Of a DNA stretch of 30,747 bases, positions 16,858 through 25,147 are shown in pieces. The stretch spans positions 1 to 30,747 of the forward strand of contig CBFHOS010000023.1 in NCBI GenBank assembly GCA_965657645.1. The letters are read 5' to 3'. The DNA is from CBFHOS01 sp965657645 (GTDB lineage: Bacteria > Pseudomonadota > Alphaproteobacteria > Puniceispirillales > Puniceispirillaceae). A program made the position numbers and the translations under genes. Numbering within the stretch: the stretch's first letter is position 1; each line of letters opens with the position of its first letter. Below the pieces are notes generated by a model. The model was not told where the DNA came from and made no database searches. It saw only the letters and a list, made by a program, of their open reading frames with translations.

Positions 16858-18123
16858 CTACTTAAAACTTTCTTTCATGTCTTCGATTCGGCTTTTCGCC
16901 TTTTTAACGTTTTCACGCGCGGCTTCGAGTCCGGCTGAGGGGTCTAGGCGTAATGGTCGGACAATAAATTTACTATTGGTGAGTTGCGTGGCACTGCCTT
17001 CTGTTAGTTCGAGAACACGGCCAGTGGACTGCTTTGATTGCACCCTCTCGATTTGAATCTTACCAACAGGAATTTCTTGAAAGCCGAGGCTTTCCTTTGT
17101 GTAGGGATCGATCATCCGATCACCCAAGCGAACAAGCTCATATATCTCGTTGCGCGCAAATGTCTTGCCACCCTGACCGATGGTTACAACATCACCATCA
17201 ATGGCCACAATGCGGGCCGGAAAAATTGCGTTTTGAATAATCTGGCCAATCTTACGACCGCCTTCTTTGGCTAACGCACGATAATCACGATCACCCAAGA
17301 TCATGATAGTATCCGAAAATTTAATCTGCGATGTGGCAACATCCAGTATGCGCACGCTGACTTCACCAAAAACCTGCTTTGTTTCTTTGACCCGGTTGTT
17401 GGTTTTCATTTTCTTTTGGTAAATTCTGGTATCCAGCTCGCGCAATATCATCACCACCAAGTAGTCGGCACCAACCTTATTACCCAACCGCGCTAGCTCC
17501 TTCGTCGCCATTCCTGCGCTTGCAACATGATTAAGCTCGGCTTGTGTATCGGCAAGGTTGCTGCGATCTATCATGGCAAAGCGCCGCGTTTGTGTAAGGT
17601 AATCGATGACACGGCTTTGAATTGCCAGCGCCGCTTTATCAGCCGCACGTTGGTCGGACACAGCGTCATCCACATACAAACCTGTAACCGCCATGCGCAA
17701 GCGGTTCAGCTGCTGAGATTGCTTGTATTTTGCAACCCGCACAGCCAGCTGAACGACGTAGTTATTGCCTAGTGACGGATCACGTTCAGACGAGAGCACA
17801 TCATAGCCCTCTACAACACCTTTTGTTGCCGTGGTGATCTCCTTTGAGAAGGCCGAGGCAGCGGCATAGGATTCGCCCTGCTCTGTCTCGGCGCTGACTG
17901 CTGTCATTGCAGTTGCAGTTTTCGCCGCTACTTCAACACCATTCACCATGCTTACGGCCGATTGCACGCCATCTAAAATGGCATCTGCAAGGGTCGACCC
18001 CATCCCCTCTACTGTTACCTCAACAATATCAACGCGCGCTTGGGCGGCATTTGGCGCTCCTAATGATAGTGCAATCACCAACCCAAACATCCTAAGCGTC
18101 AATAATAATTTTCGGACTATCAT
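16858..18123 (-). CDS. FlgT/CsgG-like secreted protein
   Basis: A 421-residue protein. The ATG at 18123 follows AGAGGAT by about nine bases and starts a Sec signal ending AAQA (residue 29); an upstream ATG at 18186 overlaps the previous gene and is rejected. Residues about 32-135 look LPP20-like (VTVEGMGSTLADAILDG). Residues about 144-300 match the CsgG/LpoB fold: RFAMIDRSNL at 181-190 and GNKVGADYLVVMI at 214-226 are the typical strand-helix blocks. The C-terminal part is a beta-domain beginning ARIVAIDGDVVTI with ELVRLGD, IDPYTKESLG and VGKIQI, as in the C-terminal domain of FlgT. This order (LPP20-like, CsgG-like, beta) is that of FlgT, the Vibrio flagellar H-ring protein, but no flagellar gene is present here. 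It may be a periplasmic ring or outer-membrane factor. Confidence 0.75.
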   Translation of the reverse strand: MIVRKLLLTLRMFGLVIALSLGAPNAAQARVDIVEVTVEGMGSTLADAILDGVQSAVSMVNGVEVAAKTATAMTAVSAETEQGESYAAASAFSKEITTATKGVVEGYDVLSSERDPSLGNNYVVQLAVRVAKYKQSQQLNRLRMAVTGLYVDDAVSDQRAADKAALAIQSRVIDYLTQTRRFAMIDRSNLADTQAELNHVASAGMATKELARLGNKVGADYLVVMILRELDTRIYQKKMKTNNRVKETKQVFGEVSVRILDVATSQIKFSDTIMILGDRDYRALAKEGGRKIGQIIQNAIFPARIVAIDGDVVTIGQGGKTFARNEIYELVRLGDRMIDPYTKESLGFQEIPVGKIQIERVQSKQSTGRVLELTEGSATQLTNSKFIVRPLRLDPSAGLEAARENVKKAKSRIEDMKESFK

Positions 18124-18166
18124 CACTCGATCCTCTTCACATAACCTCATGGCCAAACGGCAAGGA

Positions 18167-19306
18167 TCAGTTAACGCCTTTTGCATTTAAACGACTGACA
18201 ATTTCATTTGCCGTAACATCGCCAGCACTTATCAGCGCATTGCGAACAGCTGTATTGTCCTCAGGTCCGCCAGCCTGCGCTTGAACAGGACCAATGGCAG
18301 CCACTGTCTTTGGCAGACGTCTGGCAAGACTAAGCACCTCACCAGTAATCGACACTGTGACATTGTAGCCTTCAACACTTGATTCACGCGGCTGGTTCAC
18401 ATCAATGGTACCGATCGCAAGATATTCCACCTCACAATCGCGGGCAGCGGTGATGACAGACTTTCGCGTTTCCCGTGTCATTTTGCCATCAAGCGCCAAC
18501 TCTTCTTCAACAATCGTTGGCTCTTCGCCACCACATTCATTGACAAGGTCCACATAGCTGATGGGCTCGTAATTTGCCAACGCCAATACGCTTTGCATTT
18601 TTTTGCTGAAATCAGCGGAAGACACCAAATCATATTCGCGCGTAACCGCTGTACGCTCTGCACCACGCTGGGAGGTTTGGCCCGATGAAGCGCTGCTTGT
18701 GTTGGTCTCGGATAGAGTGCTTTCTAGCTCAGTTGTATCATCTTGCGCTGTTACGATTTCAACACTGTTAAGCGAGCGTGAGCTTGAATTTTTTTCAACG
18801 TCAGCGTCAAATGTCGTGGTGTCACCTTCAATTGTGGTGGTCGCCTGCTTGGCCGCGAATATCCAGACCATATAGGCACCATCACCATCACCGCCACCTG
18901 ACGCCTGTGTAAACAAACCATCAATCAAGGCTTGATTGATCGTCAAAAGCGCTTCAGCGTTCAGTGTCTTTGATTTTTTATCAACCGAGTGGCTCAGCTG
19001 TTTGCCAAGAAGATAATTATCCAGGTTTCCAAGTATTTCAGACCCGCGCGCCAGATATTCCTGCATCCGTCCTGCATCCATACAGGCACTGATATATTTG
19101 TTCCACGCTGCCTGCAGAGCTTGTTCGCGAATATTTTCTATATCTGCGGGTTTTGGATCTTTTGAAAAGGTACCCTTTGGCTTATAACTTGCCGAAGCCT
19201 TGCCGTAGAACGGTTGATCCGTGCTGCAATTTGCATGTGCTTGCTGCGCCACGATACTCGTTAAGCCAAAAACCAAACAGCCAATTAGCGCAGCAGAACG
19301 TATCAT
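18167..19306 (-). CDS. Secreted protein with CsgG-like C-terminal segment
   Basis: A 379-residue protein with a Sec signal (MIRSAALIGC, cleavage near AHANC). It is the first gene of the five-gene minus-strand block, 43 bases before the FlgT/CsgG-like gene. Middle residues about 180-235 are Ser/Thr/Glu-rich and likely a flexible linker. The last 110 residues contain CEVEYLAIGTIDV, then a strand pair and a final helix (NALISAGDVTANEIVSRL), the arrangement of the end of a CsgG-like domain. Cysteines occur in pairs (VNECGG, ARDCEV). The start has only a weak ribosome-binding site (AGAGAAATT), but the signal peptide places it well. Its precise role is unknown. Confidence 0.7.
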   Translation of the reverse strand: MIRSAALIGCLVFGLTSIVAQQAHANCSTDQPFYGKASASYKPKGTFSKDPKPADIENIREQALQAAWNKYISACMDAGRMQEYLARGSEILGNLDNYLLGKQLSHSVDKKSKTLNAEALLTINQALIDGLFTQASGGGDGDGAYMVWIFAAKQATTTIEGDTTTFDADVEKNSSSRSLNSVEIVTAQDDTTELESTLSETNTSSASSGQTSQRGAERTAVTREYDLVSSADFSKKMQSVLALANYEPISYVDLVNECGGEEPTIVEEELALDGKMTRETRKSVITAARDCEVEYLAIGTIDVNQPRESSVEGYNVTVSITGEVLSLARRLPKTVAAIGPVQAQAGGPEDNTAVRNALISAGDVTANEIVSRLNAKGVN

Positions 19307-19622
19307 AATTTCTCTATCCCATCCTTAATTTTTCATCTCACATAAGTTTACGATAACTTAGCACCCTAGAAAATACAAGGCGAAGGGCCCGATGGCGTTT
19401 GGCCGGTCGGCAACAAAACCAGACGGCACAGACATACAAAACTGGTCCAAATTTTTGCATGAGTGGAAAAGCGGCATGGTGGCTTGGTTCCAGCTAAATT
19501 GAGAGCCGCAAATTGAGAGAGAGGCACTATCAATTGCCGCAACAAACAATACCTTTGATATACAAAATGATGTGCTATTTGTTGATAGCTTCTTCGACAT
19601 GCTAAATTGGAAACAGACAACG
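19307..19622. promoter_or_regulatory. Divergent intergenic region with short direct repeat
   Basis: This 316-base gap separates two divergent blocks and must hold the promoters for both. It contains a 10-base direct repeat AAATTGAGAG at 19496-19505 and 19510-19519 (14-base spacing). No clear sigma-70 hexamer pair stood out. Reading frames inside it are short and without ribosome-binding sites, so I regard it as non-coding. Confidence 0.5.
19496..19519. repeat. Tandem 10-base direct repeat, possible operator
   Basis: Two exact copies of AAATTGAGAG, starting 14 bases apart, lie about 105 bases upstream of the plus-strand block and 190 bases upstream of the minus-strand block. Such a spacing could hold a regulator dimer on nearly the same DNA face, but chance is not excluded. 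Confidence 0.35.
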
Positions 19623-20528
19623 ATGCGTATTTCTACTTCTCGGGCAATCAAAATGACCAGCTTTGCCGGGTCCTTTATCCCCCTGCTCCTTGGTGCATTA
19701 TGCGGCGTCGCTTTGCCTGCGATGGCCGATGAATATGATCAGATCGTTGTTCTTCGCAAAATGACTGTCGATGGAACCCAGCAAAGCAACAGTGCCATAG
19801 CGAACACACTTCCAGTTGCCCTAACCATGGCGCTCACCGACCTTGGCATTACCCCGATAGATGCACGATTTGCCATTGCTGCGCATTTGGACAGCGCCGA
19901 GACAACTCCGGATATGATCACCGCGCTGCAAGGCTACGATGCGGAACGCGCGGGTCGCTTGCTAATTATGGAGGTGTCGACAACGCCGGACATGGCTGCC
20001 CCCGAATTTATTACCCCGCTTGTTTCTATGATCAATGTCGAGACCGGCCTGAACACGGGCATCGTGACAACATTGTCGATCCTGCCTCCCTTTGATCAGC
20101 CTGGTTTAAATGCCGCTGCGGCAGCCCTTGCCCGCTCTATTGCCCGGCGGATGGATGATAATGGGTATCGGGTCAAACCCGGGAAAATCAAACCATGGGG
20201 TGGGCCAGCTCACAGCATACGGCTTGCGCTTGAAGGGTTTGGCGGCTGTGAACAACAAGCATTGTTGACCATCATGGAGGAAGAATTCCCTGGGTTTTTG
20301 GGAATGGAGCTAGAAAAAGCGCCGAACCCAACCTACGCAATCTACCGCTATGAAACCACCGCAACCAAACAGCGACTCAAGAAATGGTTGCAGCTTCTAA
20401 TGACTGAAAACCTAGCCCGAACGGCCACCAGCAGTGCAGATAATGTGCGGCTATATATCCAGAAGAATGATTTCCGCCTGCAAAAAGTTACAGATAATGT
20501 TATTTTTACCGCACAATGTGGCGGCTGA
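19623..20528 (+). CDS. Secreted protein, EFPGF-domain paralog 1
   Basis: A 301-residue protein; ATG 19623 gives a Sec signal ending PAMADE (residue 36). An earlier ATG at 19572 would add 17 residues before the signal and has no better ribosome-binding site. Two parts are seen: residues 38-180, an alpha/beta region, and 196-300, starting IRLALEGFGG and containing EFPGF at 221-225, a YRYETT segment and a final strand before a Cys-Gly-Gly end. The same two-part plan and the same EFPGF motif at 223-227 occur in the next gene, so the two are tandem paralogs although overall identity is low. No named family. First gene of the plus-strand block. Confidence 0.75.
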   Translation: MRISTSRAIKMTSFAGSFIPLLLGALCGVALPAMADEYDQIVVLRKMTVDGTQQSNSAIANTLPVALTMALTDLGITPIDARFAIAAHLDSAETTPDMITALQGYDAERAGRLLIMEVSTTPDMAAPEFITPLVSMINVETGLNTGIVTTLSILPPFDQPGLNAAAAALARSIARRMDDNGYRVKPGKIKPWGGPAHSIRLALEGFGGCEQQALLTIMEEEFPGFLGMELEKAPNPTYAIYRYETTATKQRLKKWLQLLMTENLARTATSSADNVRLYIQKNDFRLQKVTDNVIFTAQCGG

Positions 20529-20579
20529 TGAACGCAGCGTCCCAGACCTAAGCGTTCCCGTAAAAGAGGTTAGAAAAAA

Positions 20580-21488
20580 ATGATTTGTAAACCGACAAAA
20601 GACAGAGGTGCCGTTTCTCTTTCCAGCTATATTTACGCCATTTTATGTTCTTCGTTGCTGCTATGTGGAACTGGATTTACCGCCCATGCGGACGAGCAAA
20701 TTTTTGTGTTTTCGTCTGACAAAGGAAATCAATATGCTCAGACGCGTGCCCTAAATACAATCAAATCACGCCTCAGCCGTTCAGGTTTTTCGGTTCGAAA
20801 CGATGCCTCACTCCTCAGCTCTATTGGTATTGACGAAGACAGCCCGAAGGACTTTATCCTAAGGCGCAGCACAGCCTTGGCCCAGATCGCTGGAAATGCC
20901 ACCCTCATATTTATCGACAGCACCCTGACAACCACTAACTTTGATCGTGAAGTGCGGATGAGCGCCGCGCTCTACAGCACCGCGAGCAATAGTTTTTTAA
21001 CCAGTTGGTCAGTGCCAAATACGATTGTCATCCTGCCGGCCGATTGTAATCAGGCATGTGCTGATGGTCTGGTCGCTGACGAGGCAGAAAGAATGGCCGA
21101 CACGCTTGGCGCCAGCCTTGTTCAATTACTACAACGGCCAACCGGTGCCAGCGATAGCAACGGCAATAATGTTGCCATTCTGGATGTTGAAATCATCGAT
21201 TTTTCCAATAGTGAAATCATTCAACTGATCGATCTTATGCGCAATGAATTTCCCGGCTTTGTAGATATAACGCGCGCGCAATCATCAGGCCCTCGCTATC
21301 GGATGCTGTATCACACCACGGCTGACCTCCAAAAACTTGGAACATGGGTCGATATCTCGCTCGAAGAGCTTGGCTTTGCGGTCGACACCGACATCCAGCG
21401 CTCTATTACCGAGCAACGGATCGATATTCGTAAAATTGACCCGGCCACTCGCAAGGGCAGCACTGGCAATACAGTAAAGTATAATTAA
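20580..21488 (+). CDS. Secreted protein, EFPGF-domain paralog 2
   Basis: A 302-residue protein with a Sec signal ending TAHADE (residue 39) and AGAGG upstream of its ATG. It parallels the preceding gene: an alpha/beta N-terminal half (IFVFSSDKGN; LYSTASNSF aligns by position with VSMINVETGL), then a C-terminal domain with EFPGF at 223-227, RYRMLYHTT, and a closing helix and strand (EQRIDIRKID). Two cysteines (ADCNQAC, about 155-160) are close together. The pair may form a heteromer or bind similar targets; the function is unknown. It is 51 bases after the first paralog and 106 bases before the ExbD/TolR-like gene. Confidence 0.75.
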   Translation: MICKPTKDRGAVSLSSYIYAILCSSLLLCGTGFTAHADEQIFVFSSDKGNQYAQTRALNTIKSRLSRSGFSVRNDASLLSSIGIDEDSPKDFILRRSTALAQIAGNATLIFIDSTLTTTNFDREVRMSAALYSTASNSFLTSWSVPNTIVILPADCNQACADGLVADEAERMADTLGASLVQLLQRPTGASDSNGNNVAILDVEIIDFSNSEIIQLIDLMRNEFPGFVDITRAQSSGPRYRMLYHTTADLQKLGTWVDISLEELGFAVDTDIQRSITEQRIDIRKIDPATRKGSTGNTVKYN

Positions 21489-21594
21489 CCACGATATATT
21501 TAAGCCCAAATCCTGCATTGCCGTCCCTTTTAGGCCAAAAGCAATCCAAAAAATTTCATGTCTTTGCTGAACATGTAAATGTGGGAGAATGAAC

Positions 21595-21987
21595 GTGATA
21601 GATGATGGTGCCAATCCCTTGGCCGAAGTTGCCTTAGCCCTTGCAATGGCCTTTTTCAGCTTGATGGTCTTGACGCTGTTTGCTCTCACGCATCAGCCTG
21701 AATCGACAATTGCCGATAGTATAGTCGTCCAGAAACCCGCCGCACAGATTTCAACCGAACCACCAAAACTTGTCATTCTTCATGCAACCGGTTTGTTTGA
21801 TGACATGTTGCGCCCGATTAATGGCCATGATCTGCCAGCAGGACAGCCCATAACACTGGGGGTGCAGGCCGATGTCACCATGGCCGAGATGATGCGCTTT
21901 CAACAGGCGCATCCCGCACTAGACCTGCAAATTAGTGAATTGACGGCTGAATGGACTGACCTTCTTGAAGCCAAATTGGGAAGTTAA
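21595..21987 (+). CDS. ExbD/TolR-like single-pass membrane protein
   Basis: A small (about 130 residues) protein with one transmembrane helix near the N-terminus. The stretch PLAEVALALAMAFF lines up with the proton-site helix of ExbD and TolR (P-x-x-D-V followed by a hydrophobic run and F), with Glu in place of the conserved Asp. A Pro- and Gln-containing linker and a periplasmic domain of about 85 residues follow. GGGAG at 21583-21587 is one base from ATG 21589 but seven from GTG 21595, so the GTG is preferred; the difference is two residues. Its stop is one base before the transglycosylase ATG. In ExbBD, TolQR and MotAB the partner is a polytopic protein; such a partner is encoded at 28381-28965. 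Confidence 0.7.
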   Translation: MIDDGANPLAEVALALAMAFFSLMVLTLFALTHQPESTIADSIVVQKPAAQISTEPPKLVILHATGLFDDMLRPINGHDLPAGQPITLGVQADVTMAEMMRFQQAHPALDLQISELTAEWTDLLEAKLGS

Positions 21988-21988
21988 G

Positions 21989-22861
21989 ATGCAAACACAG
22001 ATGTCACAAGGCCGATCACACTTGGTGCCAACCAATTATAGGATTTTGGCCACACTCGGCTATTATTTCCGTCTATGTCTGGGTGTTGTCATCGCTGTCA
22101 CGGCGATGGCTTCCGCCAGCGCAGCAGCTGAACCAACACCTGTAGTGAAACGCATAATCATTCAAGAAGCCAAAAAATCGACACATGTTTCCCCCAGCCT
22201 CGCTTTGGCGGTTGCCTATGTTGAATCGCGCTTTCAATCGGATGCTCTTAGCCCAAAAGGTGCCATCGGTGTGATGCAAATCATGCCGCGAACTGGCCGG
22301 ACTGTATTCGGCCTAACATCTCAGCAGCTGTATGATTCCAAAACCAATATCCGCGCTGGCATCAAATTCCTTGACCAGTTGATCAAACAATATGATGGCC
22401 GGATTGATCTTGCGCTGTCGCATTATAATGGTGGGTCGGCTGTATCCAAAAACGGCAAGCGGCAAATTATTCCCTACACAAAGAATTACGTTCTAAAGGT
22501 GCTGGCTGCAGCCACGAGCTATGCCGATGCGGGCGAGCCATCCCGCGGTCTGGCGCAAGTTCCTGCCTATGTTCAAACCCATATTTCACCCCGCACCCCC
22601 GTGCCGAACACCAGCTTTACCGACAATATTGATGACGTTGATTTCTGGCTCGACACCGCCAAAACCACGCGGCGCGAGCCAATATCGCTCAACATTATTT
22701 CGTCACCTAGCGCCCGAATTATCAAGCAAATGGAAAATAACCGGCGTAATTTTAGAAACAGGTTGAGACCTCAACAGCTATCGCGTTACGGTGAGACTAC
22801 AGATCGGGTCTGTAGGTTACGTGAAGATAGCCAAGCTAGGGTGCAGTGGGAGTGTATTTAG
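21989..22861 (+). CDS. Lytic transglycosylase, SLT family
   Basis: A 290-residue protein with a signal or anchor at about 22-46 and an SLT (goose-lysozyme-like, family 1) domain from about 55 to 170. The catalytic Glu is Glu79 in AYVESRF, followed by the family signature SPKGAIGVMQIMPRTG at 88-103 and the late SHYNGG motif. Such enzymes cleave the glycan between N-acetylmuramic acid and N-acetylglucosamine, giving 1,6-anhydro ends; dedicated ones open the wall for secretion or motility machines. About 120 extra C-terminal residues are basic and of unknown role. It follows the ExbD-like gene by one base and its stop overlaps the next start, so it is tightly embedded in the block. Confidence 0.92.
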   Translation: MQTQMSQGRSHLVPTNYRILATLGYYFRLCLGVVIAVTAMASASAAAEPTPVVKRIIIQEAKKSTHVSPSLALAVAYVESRFQSDALSPKGAIGVMQIMPRTGRTVFGLTSQQLYDSKTNIRAGIKFLDQLIKQYDGRIDLALSHYNGGSAVSKNGKRQIIPYTKNYVLKVLAAATSYADAGEPSRGLAQVPAYVQTHISPRTPVPNTSFTDNIDDVDFWLDTAKTTRREPISLNIISSPSARIIKQMENNRRNFRNRLRPQQLSRYGETTDRVCRLREDSQARVQWECI

Positions 22862-24588
22862 TGTTTGATCCTGTTGAAATCCTGGGAACATGGCCAGAAT
22901 TCAAACTGGAGCCGCCATCCGAGCATCTTATCAATTGTCTTCGCAGTATTGGAGATGCACTGACCTCCACCGGCAAACCCGTCTATGACCGTTCAACCGT
23001 AATCAATTTGACCACCTCTATCGCAAGTCGTTCCTATGGGCCTGAACTGTATCGTGCGGTGCATGTCCTTGCAGCGGCGGCCATGACCGGCACCTCCATC
23101 GACCAGATAATCCTGCCCGAAAGCCCGTTAACGGGGGCCAATGTAATCGCGCTATTACAACAGGGCCGACAAACCGAAATCATGATGATCGAAACCCATC
23201 TACTGCGCTTTGGCGATCATGCCAATGGCACGGAACATATGAAGATCAGCGCGCGGCAACTCCCCGCCGCGATTGCACTCATCGAATTTCTCATTGAGTC
23301 ACTTGGCTTTGAGACGGTCTATCAGGCCTATGAAGCGTTTACACAAAATGCCGACAGCCCATCAATCAGCACCACTACCAAGACATTATCCGCAGCGCTA
23401 TACCGGTTTTTAGGCGAGCATCTGCCAAGTGCCAGTAACCGCCAAATGGTGCAATTGCTATCTAATTACATCACCAAAAGTGACGAAGGCAGTGGCCCAA
23501 TTTATCCCGAAGACGTCAGCGATGACCTCATCTATGAATTCTGGTGCGAACATGCCCATGATGACAGCGTATCCTTTCGGCTTTTTGCCACCGCAGCTCA
23601 GGCTTGGATGACCTACCGAAACGCTCTGAACTTGGCTTCGACAGACGCTTTTTCACGGCATTTCTCAATCGACGAGTTGCAAGAAGATGGTCAGTTCGAT
23701 CGATTGCACCAGCAGGCGTCACACCATGATCTGGATGATGGGTCGGACAGTAACAAGCCGGGGGCATCCAGCCTTGCCGAGATTGTGGGCGACATCAATG
23801 CGCCGTCACAATGGCTTCAGGATTTGCTGTCCCCCCCTTGTGATCAGATTAAATTCTTTACCAAGGTTGAACAGGAATATATCGCTTTTCCCCTAATGGC
23901 CGGTGCGGCGGCAACGGCGCTGACATTAACCTGTCTACGTGTCGCCGTGTTTAGCCCCCTACAAAATAAAATCGTACAGGCAAAGCGAAGCAAGGCCGGC
24001 ATTAGCCCTGACGCTCTTTTCAACCAACTCACAGACACCGCCTATCAGGATGTTGCAGGGCAATGGCATGACATGATCGCCGTGGCGTCTGGGCTGCGCG
24101 ATACCGCTTATTTTCGATTATGGGAGGCGAAAGCTCCCCAATTTTTCACCTATTTTGCGCAGGTTGGAACCAAAGAGGAACGCCACGCTCTTGGTGAAAT
24201 CACGCAAGAACAAGCCACAAAAACACAGGATTTGCCGATGATTGGCTCACAAGTTGATATGATAGCCAATGCGGTATTCGCGGCGCTGGAGTTGGCGGCG
24301 CCATCACATCTGCTGCGTTCTAAAAAGGCCCAAATGAAGGAAACCGCGCATCGTTTCCGGCGCAAGGGCCTGTTGCCAAACACATCCGACGATGCAAGAG
24401 CGCATTCGGACTGGCTTGATGCATTGCTTGTTGGTGGTGAACGATTGCATAAAATAGATGGTTTTATGCGTGGTCTCACCAATGCTACGGATACCAAAAT
24501 GGAGCAGTTGCAAACTCATTTCAAACAAGACAAACATAGTTTTGGTGACCAGTTAAAATTCCTGCATGAGAAATTAAATGATGGTTGA
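22861..24588 (+). CDS. Large protein of unknown function
   Basis: A 575-residue protein without signal peptide. The GTG at 22861 shares one base with the transglycosylase TAG and has GGGAG eight bases upstream; GTG codons at 22846 and 22852 are alternatives. It is largely helical. One hydrophobic stretch near residues 340-360 (FPLMAGAAATALTLTCLRVA) could be a membrane helix, in which case it has a large N-terminal cytoplasmic part and a 215-residue C-terminal part, or it may be a buried core helix. There is a Ser/Asp-rich linker at about 290-310. I see no Walker motifs and no nuclease signature. Its stop overlaps the next ATG by 11 bases, so the two probably work together, perhaps as cytoplasmic base components of the system. 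Confidence 0.7.
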   Translation: MFDPVEILGTWPEFKLEPPSEHLINCLRSIGDALTSTGKPVYDRSTVINLTTSIASRSYGPELYRAVHVLAAAAMTGTSIDQIILPESPLTGANVIALLQQGRQTEIMMIETHLLRFGDHANGTEHMKISARQLPAAIALIEFLIESLGFETVYQAYEAFTQNADSPSISTTTKTLSAALYRFLGEHLPSASNRQMVQLLSNYITKSDEGSGPIYPEDVSDDLIYEFWCEHAHDDSVSFRLFATAAQAWMTYRNALNLASTDAFSRHFSIDELQEDGQFDRLHQQASHHDLDDGSDSNKPGASSLAEIVGDINAPSQWLQDLLSPPCDQIKFFTKVEQEYIAFPLMAGAAATALTLTCLRVAVFSPLQNKIVQAKRSKAGISPDALFNQLTDTAYQDVAGQWHDMIAVASGLRDTAYFRLWEAKAPQFFTYFAQVGTKEERHALGEITQEQATKTQDLPMIGSQVDMIANAVFAALELAAPSHLLRSKKAQMKETAHRFRRKGLLPNTSDDARAHSDWLDALLVGGERLHKIDGFMRGLTNATDTKMEQLQTHFKQDKHSFGDQLKFLHEKLNDG

Positions 24589-25147
24589 TAATAAGCCTGT
24601 ACCCGATCATGAAAAAATTGAAGCGGCTTTCGAAATGCTTGTTTCTGCGCAAAATGCAGTGGGGCATGTGTTGGCACCGCCCACGGCACAGGATCATATT
24701 TCAACCCGTGATTTGCTCCGTATCGCAAAAGGACCAAAGAATGAAGCCGATCAGGCATTACTGGCACGCGTGAATGGTGACTTTGTTGCGCGGCGTCAAT
24801 TTCGCGCGATTTTACAAAGCCAATCCCTTGCCTCGCAACCACAACAGGCCGCCGCGGCAAGCATCCAAGACGATGCGCCACAGTGGCGATCTGGTGATGC
24901 GTTTGATCTAAACTTGATTGCCTCGTCAAAAAATGATGGAGTATTCTACCTGCAACTGACGTTAAATGGCGACCAAGATAGGGACGGCATTTCCCAAGCT
25001 GAGGTCCTGTTTGCCGAAAGCCAGAGACGTTTTCTATCCCTACCTCTTCCAAAAATCATGGATGGGATGGCGCAACTTATGATAAAGCAAGGTCATCCGA
25101 TGTGGGACGCATTCCATGATCCGGAGGCGGAGTTTTTCATACGGTGA
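24578..25147 (+). CDS. Protein of unknown function (189 residues)
   Basis: This protein overlaps both neighbours (11 bases upstream, 4 bases downstream), which supports that it is real. There is no signal peptide and no membrane helix. The N-terminal half is helical with a Gln/Ala-rich linker at about 87-100, and the C-terminal half is a compact alpha/beta domain that begins AFDLNLIAS. A DQDRDG segment resembles a calcium loop but is one residue short of the EF-hand pattern. Sandwiched between the large unknown protein and the Lon-like protein, it could be an adaptor between them. Start is uncertain between two adjacent ATG codons. Confidence 0.65.
   Translation: MMVDNKPVPDHEKIEAAFEMLVSAQNAVGHVLAPPTAQDHISTRDLLRIAKGPKNEADQALLARVNGDFVARRQFRAILQSQSLASQPQQAAAASIQDDAPQWRSGDAFDLNLIASSKNDGVFYLQLTLNGDQDRDGISQAEVLFAESQRRFLSLPLPKIMDGMAQLMIKQGHPMWDAFHDPEAEFFIR

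Noticed and set aside
21557..21575. CATGT-N9-ACATG inverted repeat before the ExbD-like gene
   Set aside because: The half-sites are short and palindromic on their own (CATG), so the match is likely chance.
24965..25010. EF-hand-like DQDRDG loop in the 189-residue protein
   Set aside because: The Ile and Glu positions are one residue too early for the canonical 12-residue calcium loop, and there is no flanking helix pair that stands out.
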